This document shows, in pieces, positions 53,389-63,483 of a stretch of DNA of 64,000 nucleotides (its first letter is position 1; every line of letters starts with the position of its first letter). Position numbers and translations under genes: made by a program. This DNA comes from Bacteroidota bacterium. GTDB lineage: Bacteria > Bacteroidota > Ignavibacteria > Kryptoniales > JAKASW01. The notes beneath the pieces were generated by a model. That model did not search any database, had not been told where the DNA came from, and saw only the letters and a program-made list of their open reading frames with translations. The stretch covers positions 25,296-89,295 of the forward strand of contig JAJYIT010000016.1 in the NCBI GenBank assembly GCA_021789975.1, read 5' to 3'.

Positions 53389-53649
53389 ATGCTTGAAGAC
53401 CTGAGTATCGGGAAAATTCTTTTCATACTCCTTGTCGTGCTGATTTTCTTCGGACCGAAGAAGATCCCTGATATCGCGCAATCGATCGGAAAGGGAATAA
53501 AAGAGTTCAAGAAGGCGATGCATGATGTATCCGACGAAATCAAGAAGACCACCGATGATGAGGCGAACCGGAACGAAAGCCGGAGGCAGACCGGGCCACC
53601 GACTGATGGCGGACACGGCAGTTCCTCGACCATAGATCAAAACCCGTAG
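53389..53649 (+). CDS. tatA: TatA-family translocase protein, copy 4
   Basis: 86 residues, preceded by GGAGAAGGA. N-terminus MLEDLSIGKILF with Lys9 at the usual Glu/Gln site, membrane helix ILLVVLIFF, hinge FGPKKIPDIAQ, helix [22 protein letters not shown], then a Gly/Ser-rich tail. It is closest to copy 3 in sequence, which suggests a recent duplication. The gatA start follows after 5 bases, so the last tatA is coupled to gatA. Confidence 0.9.
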   Translation: MLEDLSIGKILFILLVVLIFFGPKKIPDIAQSIGKGIKEFKKAMHDVSDEIKKTTDDEANRNESRRQTGPPTDGGHGSSSTIDQNP

Positions 53650-53654
53650 ACAGA

Positions 53655-55091
53655 TTGACCGGCACATATAAGAGTTTTAGACAGAGTCTTCTTAGAGGGG
53701 AAGTGACTTGCAGGAGTGAAGTCGAGTCGTACCTCGGCTCGGTAAAGTCGCGGGGTGATCTCAACGCATTCCTTCAAATATATGATGAGTCGCTGGAAGC
53801 TGCCGACCGAGTAGATGCGCGGGTGAAGGAAGGCAAGGGCGGGAAACTTGCCGGAATGGTTCTCGGCGTCAAAGACGTCATCGCAGTAAAGGGGAAAAGG
53901 CTTACCTGCGGCTCCAGGATTCTCGGTGATTTCGTTTCCGTTTATGATGCGACGGTGATAGACAGGCTGTTGAAAGAAGATGCAGTAATCATAGGTAAGA
54001 CGAATATGGATGAGTTCGCGATGGGCTCTTCCACGGAGTACAGCGCTTATGGCCCGGTCAAAAATCCTTCTGATACCAGCCGGGTTCCCGGCGGCTCGAG
54101 CGGCGGCAGCGCGGCTGCAGTTGCAGCGGGACTGTGCCACGTTGCGCTCGGTACCGATACGGGCGGCTCAATCCGGCAACCCGCCTCTTTCTGTGGTGTC
54201 ATCGGCCTTAAACCTACTTATGGCAGAGTGTCGCGTTATGGACTCGTAGCCTTTGCATCGTCCTTCGATGTGATCGGACCATTTGCAAATTCAATTTATG
54301 ACGCTGCCCTCGTCCTGGAAGTCATAGCCGGACATGACCCTCTTGATTCGACTTCTGCAAATGTACCTGTACCATCTTATACCCAGCTCCTTGAGCGCGA
54401 TCCAGATTCTCTTAAGGTCGGAGTGGCCAAAGAGACGGTAAGTTCCGGACTATCTGCGGAGGTGCGCCAGGCAGTGGAACGACAGTTGGACATTCTCCGT
54501 TCCGCCGGTGTGGAGATAAAGGAGGTATCTGTTCCTCACCTGGAATACTCGATCCCCACTTATTATGTACTCGCCACGGCAGAAGCGTCGTCAAACCTGG
54601 AAAGATACGACGGTGCTCGTTACGGTCATCGTTCGAAAGACGCTGATGAACTCGAAGATCTGTATGTTCACTCTCGAACCGAGGGATTCGGACCGGAGGT
54701 TAAGAGGAGGATAATGCTCGGAACGTTCGTACTCTCAGCCGGATATTACGAGGCGTACTACAGGAAAGCCCAGAGGGTCAGACGGATCATAAAAGAAGAT
54801 TTCGATAAAGCTTTCAATACAGTTGACGTAATTATTACCCCGACGGCTCCGACGACTGCGTTCAAGATTGGGGAAAAAACGTCGGATCCGGTTCAGATGT
54901 ACCTGTCGGATATCTTCACGGTCTCCGCCAACCTCGCGGGAATACCGGGCATTTCAGTCCCCGTCGGCAGAGATGCTGGCTCCATGCCGATCGGCGTTCA
55001 GCTCCTCGGGAGGCAGTTTGAGGAAGAGACAATTCTGAACCTGGGAAATTTCATCGAACATTCAATAGGAAATATGAGAGAAACGAAATGA
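53655..55091 (+). CDS. gatA: aspartyl/glutamyl-tRNA amidotransferase subunit A
   Basis: 478 residues, TTG start. Amidase subunit that releases ammonia from glutamine to convert Glu-tRNA(Gln) or Asp-tRNA(Asn). The Ser-cisSer-Lys triad is visible: Lys in [12 protein letters not shown], Ser in [15 protein letters not shown] and the nucleophile region [19 protein letters not shown]. The GatA-type [12 protein letters not shown] motif and the C-terminal [16 protein letters not shown] are present. Stop overlaps sucD by four bases. gatB and gatC are not in the window. Confidence 0.95.
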   Translation: MTGTYKSFRQSLLRGEVTCRSEVESYLGSVKSRGDLNAFLQIYDESLEAADRVDARVKEGKGGKLAGMVLGVKDVIAVKGKRLTCGSRILGDFVSVYDATVIDRLLKEDAVIIGKTNMDEFAMGSSTEYSAYGPVKNPSDTSRVPGGSSGGSAAAVAAGLCHVALGTDTGGSIRQPASFCGVIGLKPTYGRVSRYGLVAFASSFDVIGPFANSIYDAALVLEVIAGHDPLDSTSANVPVPSYTQLLERDPDSLKVGVAKETVSSGLSAEVRQAVERQLDILRSAGVEIKEVSVPHLEYSIPTYYVLATAEASSNLERYDGARYGHRSKDADELEDLYVHSRTEGFGPEVKRRIMLGTFVLSAGYYEAYYRKAQRVRRIIKEDFDKAFNTVDVIITPTAPTTAFKIGEKTSDPVQMYLSDIFTVSANLAGIPGISVPVGRDAGSMPIGVQLLGRQFEEETILNLGNFIEHSIGNMRETK

Positions 55092-56068
55092 GCATTTTAG
55101 TCGACAGATCGATCCGTCTGGTTGTTCAGGGTATCACGGGGGGCGAAGGGTCCTTCCACACAGAGCAAATGATTGCATATGGAACAAAGGTGGTTGCCGG
55201 AGTTACTCCCGGCAAAGGTGGTGCGAAGTATCTAAACGTCCCCGTCTTCAACACAGTTGCCGAAGCGGTCGAAAAAGAAGGCGCGAATACCTCCGTGATA
55301 TTTGTTCCGGCGGCTTTCACTCCTGACGCAATCGTGGAAGCTGCAGATGCGGGTGTAAAACTCATAGTCTGTATCACAGAAGGCATACCGGTCAAGGATA
55401 TGATCGGCGTCTATGATTACCTGGCAAAGAAGAAGGTTCGAATGATCGGGCCGAATTGTCCTGGCGTGATCTCTCCCGGAAAGGCAAAAGTGGGAATCAT
55501 GCCGGGATTCATCCACAAGCAGGGCTCGGTAGGACTAATTTCGCGAAGCGGAACGTTGACCTATGAAGCGGTTGCTCAAGTTACTGCCCAGGGTTATGGT
55601 CAATCTACATGCGTCGGCATAGGTGGCGACCCCATCATCGGAACAAGGTTTGTCGATGCGCTTGAACTTTTCAAGGATGATGACCAGACAGAAGCAGTCG
55701 TGATGATCGGCGAGATCGGTGGTTCAGCCGAGGAAGATGCCGCTAATTATATCAAGAAGTATTTTGGCAAGCCCGTGGTCGGATTCATTGCCGGCAGGAC
55801 AGCCCCTCCTGGAAGAAGGATGGGGCATGCAGGTGCTATCATATCCGGCGGGCATGGTACGGCCGACGAGAAAATGGCTGCGATGAAGAAAGCGGGCATC
55901 GTTGTCGTAGAAAGCCCGGCGCTCATCGGGGAGGCGATCGCCAAAGTCCTGGGAAAGAAATCGAAAGGAAGAGCTTCCGTCCTTGTCTCCAAGACTGTTC
56001 GATCACGTAAGAAGTCAAAGGCGACAAAGACTTCCTCGAAGTCAAAATCAAGAAACAAGAAAAGATAA
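55088..56068 (+). CDS. sucD: succinyl-CoA ligase alpha subunit with basic C-terminal tail
   Basis: 326 residues; the usual alpha subunit has about 290. Binds CoA and carries the phosphohistidine, His247 in [14 protein letters not shown]. Seen also: [25 protein letters not shown] and the [11 protein letters not shown] motif. After residue 290 there is an unusual tail dominated by Lys, Arg and Ser (from KSKGRASVL to the end KSRNKKR). No sucC is adjacent; the beta subunit must be elsewhere. The start overlaps gatA. Confidence 0.95.
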   Translation: MSILVDRSIRLVVQGITGGEGSFHTEQMIAYGTKVVAGVTPGKGGAKYLNVPVFNTVAEAVEKEGANTSVIFVPAAFTPDAIVEAADAGVKLIVCITEGIPVKDMIGVYDYLAKKKVRMIGPNCPGVISPGKAKVGIMPGFIHKQGSVGLISRSGTLTYEAVAQVTAQGYGQSTCVGIGGDPIIGTRFVDALELFKDDDQTEAVVMIGEIGGSAEEDAANYIKKYFGKPVVGFIAGRTAPPGRRMGHAGAIISGGHGTADEKMAAMKKAGIVVVESPALIGEAIAKVLGKKSKGRASVLVSKTVRSRKKSKATKTSSKSKSRNKKR

Positions 56069-56077
56069 GAGTGGGAA

Positions 56078-56500
56078 ATGAATCGTACTTTAGCAATACT
56101 GAAGCCGGATTGTGTAAAAAGAAATTTAGTTGGTGATGTTGTCGCGAGAATACAGAAAGCAGGTTTCAAGATACTAGGGATGAAAATGGTCCGGCTGACC
56201 AGGGAAGCTGCCGGAGAATTTTACGCCGTGCATCGGGACCGGCCCTTTTATGCAGACCTCGTCATCTTTATGACATCGGGAGCCTGCGTTCCTCTCGTTC
56301 TCGAAAAAGAAAATGCATTCGAGGAATTCCGGAAGCTCATCGGTGCGACGGACCCGAAAGAAGCTCTTGCCGGTACTATACGGCGGGACTTTGCTGAAAG
56401 CAAACAGGAGAATATCGTGCATGGCTCCGACTCTCCTGAAAACGCGGAAAGAGAAATAGCCTATTTCTTTTCCGAGCGCGAGCTGGTCGATCTTCGCTGA
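56078..56500 (+). CDS. ndk: nucleoside diphosphate kinase
   Basis: 140 residues, normal length. Balances nucleoside triphosphates through a phosphohistidine. Seen: [45 protein letters not shown] and the active-site His115 in [16 protein letters not shown]. It starts 9 bases after sucD and likely belongs to the same transcript, a natural link as SucCD makes GTP or ATP. Confidence 0.97.
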   Translation: MNRTLAILKPDCVKRNLVGDVVARIQKAGFKILGMKMVRLTREAAGEFYAVHRDRPFYADLVIFMTSGACVPLVLEKENAFEEFRKLIGATDPKEALAGTIRRDFAESKQENIVHGSDSPENAEREIAYFFSERELVDLR

Positions 56501-56706
56501 CACCGGATTCGGACTTTCAGTAGTGTGCCGGGTTGGGTCGCCATTCGGTTGGAAGAATTTAACCGGTGAGATCGCCCGGCGCCCAAAGATGTAATTGATT
56601 ATTGCGAATCCTTTGCGTTCAATGCGAACTTGGCGGTTGGAAAATCACTTGGGAATATTGAAGAAGGTCGGAGGCGAGAGATCGCCTGCTTTTCGGAGTG
56701 TTGCTA

Positions 56707-57264
56707 TTGGCTCTCAGGAGACTTGAGAGGATCGATTCACGGGTGGTTCTGAAAAACCCGTACTGGGAGTACCGGCTCGATCATTACACTTATTCGGGAG
56801 GTCAGGCAGGGGAGTACCACTTTCTTCATACCCCGGGTGCAGCGATGATAGTACCGGTCGATGATTCGGGAGAGGTTGTCGTAGTCAAACAGTTTCGATA
56901 TTTGTGTCAGAGGGAAAGCATCGAGTTTCCTGCCGGTGGAGTAAAGGATAATGACTACCTGCTCACGGCGAGGAACGAGCTCGCAGAAGAAGCACAATTC
57001 GCCGCGGAAAATTGGGATGAAGTGGGCGAGTTCAATCCCTATAATGGCGTTGCAGATGAAATCTGTAAAGTGTACCTTGCAACGAAGCTAAGCCATGCTG
57101 TCGCTGAAAGAGACCCATCCGAAGAATTTGAAATATTGAAGTTGTCTCTGTCCCGTTTCGACGAGTTGATTGAAGCGAGGGTAATCTGGGACGGGATGAC
57201 TCTCGCAGCCTGGTCGCTTGCAAAGAAACATGTGTCGAAATATTTGAAGAAGACGGTTGGGTGA
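56707..57264 (+). CDS. Nudix-like protein with degenerate box (ADP-ribose pyrophosphatase-like)
   Basis: 185 residues from the TTG at 56707, eight bases after GGAG; GTG/TTG codons at 56698 and 56701 are in frame alternatives. The fold is that of NudF-type ADP-ribose pyrophosphatases: AMIVPVDDSGEVVVVKQFRYLC, then EFPAGGVKDNDYLLTARNELAEEAQF. Compared with the Nudix consensus, the first Glu is Asp, the Arg before the metal-binding Glu is Asn, the final Gly is missing, and the spacing is one short. Activity may therefore be altered. Neighbours give no further clue. Confidence 0.78.
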   Translation: MALRRLERIDSRVVLKNPYWEYRLDHYTYSGGQAGEYHFLHTPGAAMIVPVDDSGEVVVVKQFRYLCQRESIEFPAGGVKDNDYLLTARNELAEEAQFAAENWDEVGEFNPYNGVADEICKVYLATKLSHAVAERDPSEEFEILKLSLSRFDELIEARVIWDGMTLAAWSLAKKHVSKYLKKTVG

Positions 57265-57352
57265 AAGCTAAGAGTTTTGAGAGCTGCGGGTTGGTTAGGT
57301 TTGCGTAACCTCGGTGCCCTCCGGAAGTCTGCTATCTAAGGAGAATTGAAAA

Positions 57353-58594
57353 ATGAGAACCCTTGTTATTTCGGCCGGATTTTTAGCCGCTCTCACTTTG
57401 AGTATCTGCCTGCCGGCAATTGCTCAGGTCAAGGCCGGCGATGATGTGTTCGTCTCGAAGTATCTTGAATTGATAAAAGGCAAGACGGTTGGTATCATCA
57501 CGAACCAGAGCGGTAGACTCCAGGATGGAAAGTATCTTGTAGACGTCCTCGCGAAAGTTCCGGACGTCAAAGTCGTTGCCCTGTTTGCTCCCGAACACGG
57601 AATTAGGGGAGTGGAATCGGACGGGGCTGCTATCTCGAACGGCGTCGATGCGAAGACGGGAATACCGATCTATTCTTTATACGGAAAGAACAAGATGCCG
57701 ACCCCGGAGATGTTGAAGGGGATCGATGTTTTGATTTATGACATCCAGGATGTGGGCACTCGCTTTTATACTTTCATAAGCACGCTCGACTTGTGCATGC
57801 AATCCGCGGCGGAGAATCATGTCAAGTTCATCGTGCTTGACAAGCCGGATATGCTGAGGCCGGACATGGTGGACGGTCCCGTTTTGGTCGACTCGTTGAG
57901 GTCGTTTGTGGGCATTCAGCCCATACCGAGTGCATACGGAATGACCCCCGGCGAACTTGCAACGATGTTCAACAAGGGGCACATGTTGAAAAACGGGGTG
58001 GAAGCCGATCTTAGAGTCATTCGGATGGAAAACTACCGGCGTGACATGTGGTACGATCAGACAGGCTTGAAGTGGATTACTCCGTCTCCGAACCTGCGCG
58101 ATATGAACGCTGTTGAGTTATATCCGGGCATGGTTCTCCTTGAAGCGACGAACGCTGCGGAAGGACGCGGGACGAATCTACCTTTCGAAAACATCGGCGC
58201 CCCGTACATAAATTCCGATCAACTTGTCAGATTCTTGGATGAGCAGCATGTCCCGGGGATCGAGTTCAAGCCGACTGAGTTCACGCCGAGGCCGCTGCCG
58301 GGAGCGAGTGAGCCGAAATACAACGGCGAACTGTGTCACGGCATAATGATGACTGTTACGGACAGAAATGTTTTCAAACCTGTAGAGATGGGAGTCACTC
58401 TCATCTGGGCCCTTCACAAACTGTACCCGGACCAGTTCAAGATCAGGGACGCCGGGTTCGACATACTGGCCGGGACTACCACGATCCGTACAATGATTAT
58501 GGCTGGCGACACACCTTCTCACATTATCTCATCTTGGCAAGCTGGAACCCGAAAGTTCGAGAGATTTCGGGATCGATTCCTGCTTTATAAATGA
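57353..58594 (+). CDS. NamZ-like exo-muramidase (DUF1343)
   Basis: 413 residues with a Sec signal (MRTLVISAGFLAALTLSICLPAIAQ). The DUF1343 family has been characterised as NamZ, which removes terminal MurNAc from peptidoglycan fragments. Family motifs: GKTVGIITNQSGR, LFAPEHGIRG, IDVLIYDIQDVGTRFYT, IVLDKPDMLRPDMVDGP (usually DRPNPIGG), ITPSPNLR and EGRGTNLPFENIGAPYI. The stop overlaps the start of the barrel protein by four bases. Likely cell-wall recycling in the periplasm, with the coupled barrel possibly importing fragments. Confidence 0.92.
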   Translation: MRTLVISAGFLAALTLSICLPAIAQVKAGDDVFVSKYLELIKGKTVGIITNQSGRLQDGKYLVDVLAKVPDVKVVALFAPEHGIRGVESDGAAISNGVDAKTGIPIYSLYGKNKMPTPEMLKGIDVLIYDIQDVGTRFYTFISTLDLCMQSAAENHVKFIVLDKPDMLRPDMVDGPVLVDSLRSFVGIQPIPSAYGMTPGELATMFNKGHMLKNGVEADLRVIRMENYRRDMWYDQTGLKWITPSPNLRDMNAVELYPGMVLLEATNAAEGRGTNLPFENIGAPYINSDQLVRFLDEQHVPGIEFKPTEFTPRPLPGASEPKYNGELCHGIMMTVTDRNVFKPVEMGVTLIWALHKLYPDQFKIRDAGFDILAGTTTIRTMIMAGDTPSHIISSWQAGTRKFERFRDRFLLYK

Positions 58595-60552
58595 GGCCTC
58601 TCTCGCACTTCTTTTTGTGCGGTCTGGGGCTGTTTCTCATTGAGTGGACGACAGCCAATGCGAATCCTGTTTTCCCTTCCGATTCTACTCAAGCGGTAAG
58701 AAGCGACAGCGCAAGATCTATTGCACGCTACCTGGTTCGACCTGTTGAAGCGTCGGGATCTCTAACTGGAGAACCCTCATATACAATCTCCGATTCCGAA
58801 ATGACGTGGAACGACTATACCTATTCCGGTCAGGTGCTAAGAGAAATACCCGGGAGCTTTCTTGCGGACATGGCACAGCCCGGCGATCCGTCGGAACTCT
58901 ATTTCGATGGCCTCGGCAGCGATCATGTCAGGTATCTCATGGACGGCATCGGGCTGAATGAGCCGACCACATCGACAATGAACCTCTACCAGTTCCCGAT
59001 GGAATTTTCTCATGAGGTGGAATTCCTTGATGGTCTCCGGGCCCCGATTTATCAGTACAATGCGACGGGAGCCCTCGTGAATTTTCAGACTTACCTGTAC
59101 AGCGATTCGGTCCCGTATTCGAAAGTCAGACACGTTGAAGGACCCTACAACTACTTAATAACCGACGGAATATTCTCACAGAACATTGGATTCAATTCTA
59201 ACATTAATCTTGGGTTCGAGCACCAGACGACTGATGGCCGCTTTGCAAATTCAGTTTATGACGGAGTGGACATCCGCGGGACCTACAGGTACAGTTTCGA
59301 TTCAACCAATCAGATCGCCGTTACCGATCTTTATTACAGAACAAAAGGTGGAATGACCGGCGGGGACTTGCCATACAATTCGGGCTTGGGCCTTTTCGAT
59401 CAGCAATTGAGTCCCCTCAGAAGTTTGCACGGAAACCTTACGTACTGGCAGCATCACTTCCAGGTGGCTTACGCTCATGGTGATCCGAACGACTCCGCAA
59501 GTTTTGTGACTGCCACCGCTTTTTTCGATTATTACAACTTTCAATTTGGGGACGTGTCCATCCCCTATTTCTTTACGAACATAAGCAGGAGGTACGGCGT
59601 CAGCGTTCGCGGCAGCGAAGCGATCGCTTTCACGAGACTGAACCTTGGAGCTGAGGCAGTCCGTGATGAGACGACTTACAACAGTTACGCGAGCATCCCC
59701 ACTGTCGGCAGGTTGTCGGTTTATGGAGATGACGAGTTTACGCTTCTCAATTTCGTGAGTACAGGGATTTTCGGCAGAGGAGATTTGGTCTCCGGCAAGT
59801 TCTACCCGGCACTCGGTGCGTCCTTCGGGCTCGGGAACGATATCTTCAAAGTGGACGCCGGCGGCGTCATATCGAGTCATGTACCGTCACTTTCGGAGAG
59901 ATATTTCGTGACGCAAGACTTCACAGGAAATCCAAACTTGAGATCGGAAACCGACAGGCTTCTTCAAATCACGGCGACGGCCAGGCTCGGAGACTCGTTT
60001 GAATTTTCGGTGAAACCGTATCTGCGGTTGATCGACAACCCGATTTATTACCAGGCGCAGTATTCCGGCCAGCCTGAATATCCATCGATCGCCGCGGTAA
60101 ATCTCGACACGCGGAAAATTTATGGCGTAGACGCGAAGGTGAAATTCTCCTTTTGGAAATTTGGCGGCGAGGGCGGATTGAATTACGTCGAAGAACGCGT
60201 GAACGGGAACGGGGTGATGACGCTGCCTAAATATTTCATGTCGGGCGAATTGTATTTCCATGACATTCTTTTCACGGGTCATCTTAATTTGCGGCTTGGT
60301 ATCAGAGGTAAGTACATGACGTCGTTCATGGGGAGCGAGCTTTATCCGGTGGCGCTGGTTTACTACCCGGCCAAGTTGAATATCTTCGGACCGTATGGGA
60401 CTTCGGATTTTTTCCTCCAGGCGAAAATCGGCGATGCGGTTCTCTTCCTCACTGTATACAACCTCACGGGGGAAAACTACGTCATGACGCCTGTCTATCC
60501 CGCCCTCAACAACACGTTTGAGTTTGGTGTCAACTGGCCATTCCTGAACTGA
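58591..60552 (+). CDS. TonB-dependent-receptor-like outer-membrane barrel
   Basis: 653 residues, with a signal peptide (HFFLCGLGLFLIEWTTANA). A plug-like region (residues 75-170: LREIPGSFLADMAQPGDPSELYFDGLGSDHVRYLMDGI) is followed by a barrel of alternating strands with several LRSETDRL- and YFVTQDFTGNPNL-type features of TonB receptors, and ends TFEFGVNWPFLN. It is short for a TonB receptor, and a TonB box is not evident. Coupled by an ATGA overlap to the NamZ-like gene, so uptake of cell-wall sugars is a reasonable but unproven role. Confidence 0.75.
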   Translation: MRPLSHFFLCGLGLFLIEWTTANANPVFPSDSTQAVRSDSARSIARYLVRPVEASGSLTGEPSYTISDSEMTWNDYTYSGQVLREIPGSFLADMAQPGDPSELYFDGLGSDHVRYLMDGIGLNEPTTSTMNLYQFPMEFSHEVEFLDGLRAPIYQYNATGALVNFQTYLYSDSVPYSKVRHVEGPYNYLITDGIFSQNIGFNSNINLGFEHQTTDGRFANSVYDGVDIRGTYRYSFDSTNQIAVTDLYYRTKGGMTGGDLPYNSGLGLFDQQLSPLRSLHGNLTYWQHHFQVAYAHGDPNDSASFVTATAFFDYYNFQFGDVSIPYFFTNISRRYGVSVRGSEAIAFTRLNLGAEAVRDETTYNSYASIPTVGRLSVYGDDEFTLLNFVSTGIFGRGDLVSGKFYPALGASFGLGNDIFKVDAGGVISSHVPSLSERYFVTQDFTGNPNLRSETDRLLQITATARLGDSFEFSVKPYLRLIDNPIYYQAQYSGQPEYPSIAAVNLDTRKIYGVDAKVKFSFWKFGGEGGLNYVEERVNGNGVMTLPKYFMSGELYFHDILFTGHLNLRLGIRGKYMTSFMGSELYPVALVYYPAKLNIFGPYGTSDFFLQAKIGDAVLFLTVYNLTGENYVMTPVYPALNNTFEFGVNWPFLN

Positions 60553-60917
60553 GTAGATTAGATCCTCACTTGAAATCGGGATGATGCATGCAAAGCCGGA
60601 ATACTGCGTTTTACTCCCTCATCGGTCACCCGGAATCGAGAATAGCTCGCGCAGCTAATTTTGCCAGTCCCTCCATGGAATCGTTTCAATTTGGGTGGCA
60701 TTCCGGAAAAGAAACTCAACTGCAATGCTCGCGCAGTCCGCAAAGATACCTTCGCCTTCAATTGATTTTCCCCGGCATCCCTCGCCAACCTGGCCGTTAG
60801 GAAATGACTCAAGATCCTTGAACAAGCTTTTAACCGAGTCACTCCCCCTGGTTTGAATCTCACTCCTTTTCTGAATAAAATAGGTAATCAGAAATTTGCA
60901 GACTAAGTACTCAGTGA
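60553..60917. other. 365-bp stretch without a convincing gene
   Basis: Short frames on both strands (for example 60588-60800) lack homology and ribosome sites. Presumably it holds the terminator of the NamZ/barrel pair and the promoter of the kinase, but no clear motif was recognised. Confidence 0.45.
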
Positions 60918-63419
60918 TTGTCTAGTTCGATGCTGGACCTTAACAAAATCTTCCCTTGGCTTTCGATCAGAAGCAAACTGATCATTGCATTCGCCGGCCT
61001 CTCCATCATTCCCGTTCTTCTGGTCGGGTTGTACGGCATCAATTCGAACACGAAAGCGATGAAACAGGTCGCCGTGAAAGACCTGAACCACGATCTTTCG
61101 ATGGTTAGAAACAGGACTGCAAACTTTATTACCGGAATTGCGGGTGACATGAGAGTCCTTCAGAATTCATTTCTCACTCATGAATTGCTTTCCGAGCTGA
61201 ACCATCGGGGTCACGTGACCAGTCCAAACGTGGTTCATCTCCTTGACCAGGAATTTCTGTCCCTTGCACAGACGAGAAGGCTTTATTACCAGATCAGAAT
61301 AGTCGATAATCTTGGGAATGAGCTTGTGCGCGTCGAGTCTGACACTCCGTCCGCTGGCTCAAGGTCATTTGAAATTGTTAGTCCCGCAATGCTCAGTCAC
61401 ACTCCCGAGGAGTATTACGTTCTTCTAGTCGATAGTCTGTCGGAAGGGCAATTTGCTGTCGTGCCGGCAGAGCTTTCGGCTGGAAACGACAGGATCGTTC
61501 CCGTCATGAGCTTCGCGATGCCTCTGTTCTATGATGGCAGGAGGGAAGGAATGCTCATAGCCGATGTATTCGCGGGAGACTTTTTCAGCGCGCTAAATAC
61601 GTACCGAAGTCTGAAAACCGGTGAGATCATCGTGTTGGTCGGCGGTGACGGTCATTACCTGTACCATTCGGAGGAAAAAAACAACTGGAATCAGTTGCTG
61701 GCGTCAAGGAACAGGTACAATCTGAATCACGATTTCAGCGTACCGGTGCGGGAGGCTATTTTGTCCGGGCATGATGGAACAGTAACCACACGTGGCGGGG
61801 AAATAATTTCGCATTCACCTTTGTTCTTTCGAGATATGCCCGGGTTCGAGGCGGCCAGCAACGCTGCGTTCACTATGCCACTGTTTATCTTCGACGCTGT
61901 GCCACTGTCCGTAATTATGGGTCCCGTGCATTCGTACGAGCTGGGCTTTGGCGGCATACTGTTGCTGATTCTCGCAATTGCGACAGCGCTCAGTGTTGTC
62001 GCAACACACCAGTTTACCGAGCCGATTGCCGATCTCCAGGAAGGCGCAGACATCATCGCAAAAGGAAACTACAGTCACCGGGTGAACGTGGATACGCGCG
62101 ATGAAATAGAGGACCTCGCGGAGAGATTCAACCAGATGGCTGCTTCGTTGAACGCCCGCGAGAAAGAGATAGAGGAATACCGTACTCATCTTGAGGACAC
62201 GGTGGAAGCGAGGACAAGCGAGCTTTCGACTGAAAAAACCAAACTGCAGGCTATTCTTGATAACGTCCCGAGTGCATTTCTTTTGCTCGACAAGGATCTG
62301 AAGATCCAAACGACGAGTTCAGCATTTGCCCGCATAACCGGGTACAGCCCGGAGGAAGTCCGAGGTAAAGACTGCAGCACGATCTTCGGCACGAACGGCA
62401 TTTGTGAGCGATGTATTTGTCGCGACGCCCTTCAGAGCGGGAGAGTCGAGTCCCGCGTCAGCCAGAAGGCAGAAGGGAAGCGAAAAGAGAAGTACATCGA
62501 ACACTTGGCAATACCAATGAAAAAAGGCGGGGAGGTCCATGCCGTGCTCGCCGTGATGACTGATATTACAAAGCGCAAGCAGTTGGAACAAAGGTTAATC
62601 CAGACTGAGAAGCTTGCGGCGGCGGGCGAGATCGCCGCCCTGATCGCACATGAGTTCAGGAATTCGCTTACTTCCATCAAACTGATTCTACAGCTTCTCA
62701 AGGAGTCGAACGGATTATCCCGATCCGAAAAGAAATCTCTGGGAGTGGCACTTAACTCGGCGGGTGATATGGAGGGTGTGGTCGCCGAGCTTCTCAACTA
62801 CGCCAAACCTGCGCCTATGGAGTTCCGAATGGCCCGCTTGCAGAAAATACTGGACGACAGCCTCGCATTCCTGGAGATCCGATTTCAGAAGGCCGGCATT
62901 CGTGTGGAAAAAGACGTCGATGCATCCCTTCCGCCGATGTCGCTCGATGTCCTGCATTTGCGTGAGGCTGTTATCAACATCCTCGTAAATGCCATTCAAG
63001 CCGTCGATCAGAAGAAAAAGGGTTTACCTGATGCTTCGTCCGAGGAAAGGCAGCGCGGCCTCATAAGGGTGACACTTGCAAAGAAAGTTCTCAAGAAAAC
63101 TCTGATCGACTACCCATCGGTAGATGTCGATGAATACCCGGCGGCAAGATTGGCGGGAAAAGACGGGAGGGAAATAGTCCTGCGACATGGCGCAACCTGC
63201 GTTTTGCTTGAGATAAGCGATTCCGGCATCGGCATCGAGCGAAGGGACATTGCGCGAGTGTTCGACCCGTTCTTCACCACAAAAACGAACGGCACCGGTC
63301 TGGGATTGTCGATGGTGAAGCGGACAGTGAATTCGCACGGCGGAATCATAGTGGCTACAAGCCAGAAGGTAAAAGGAACCACATTCAGGATCTATTTCCC
63401 ATCATGGGACCGAATTTAA
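60918..63419 (+). CDS. membrane histidine kinase (dCache-type sensor, HAMP-PAS-HisKA)
   Basis: 833 residues from TTG 60918 (829 from the ATG at 60930). Membrane helix at about 18-42, a large periplasmic double-Cache-like sensor (about 45-340), then a second membrane helix (GFGGILLLILAIATALSVVA). HAMP, a short coiled coil with EKEIEEYRTHLEDTVEAR, a PAS domain (ILDNVPSAFLLLDKDLKI) with a cysteine pair CERCICRD, HisKA with His578 in LIAHEFRNSLTSIK, and a GHKL domain follow. Between the N box (INILVNAIQAV) and the G1 box (ISDSGIGI) there is an insert of roughly 50 residues beyond the usual gap. Its probable response regulator is the truncated gene at 63484. Confidence 0.9.
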   Translation: MSSSMLDLNKIFPWLSIRSKLIIAFAGLSIIPVLLVGLYGINSNTKAMKQVAVKDLNHDLSMVRNRTANFITGIAGDMRVLQNSFLTHELLSELNHRGHVTSPNVVHLLDQEFLSLAQTRRLYYQIRIVDNLGNELVRVESDTPSAGSRSFEIVSPAMLSHTPEEYYVLLVDSLSEGQFAVVPAELSAGNDRIVPVMSFAMPLFYDGRREGMLIADVFAGDFFSALNTYRSLKTGEIIVLVGGDGHYLYHSEEKNNWNQLLASRNRYNLNHDFSVPVREAILSGHDGTVTTRGGEIISHSPLFFRDMPGFEAASNAAFTMPLFIFDAVPLSVIMGPVHSYELGFGGILLLILAIATALSVVATHQFTEPIADLQEGADIIAKGNYSHRVNVDTRDEIEDLAERFNQMAASLNAREKEIEEYRTHLEDTVEARTSELSTEKTKLQAILDNVPSAFLLLDKDLKIQTTSSAFARITGYSPEEVRGKDCSTIFGTNGICERCICRDALQSGRVESRVSQKAEGKRKEKYIEHLAIPMKKGGEVHAVLAVMTDITKRKQLEQRLIQTEKLAAAGEIAALIAHEFRNSLTSIKLILQLLKESNGLSRSEKKSLGVALNSAGDMEGVVAELLNYAKPAPMEFRMARLQKILDDSLAFLEIRFQKAGIRVEKDVDASLPPMSLDVLHLREAVINILVNAIQAVDQKKKGLPDASSEERQRGLIRVTLAKKVLKKTLIDYPSVDVDEYPAARLAGKDGREIVLRHGATCVLLEISDSGIGIERRDIARVFDPFFTTKTNGTGLGLSMVKRTVNSHGGIIVATSQKVKGTTFRIYFPSWDRI

Positions 63420-63483
63420 ACCAGCATCCGTCACGCATAAGAATTAACACAATGATATACAAAGAGAGCTTAACCTGCCTCCA

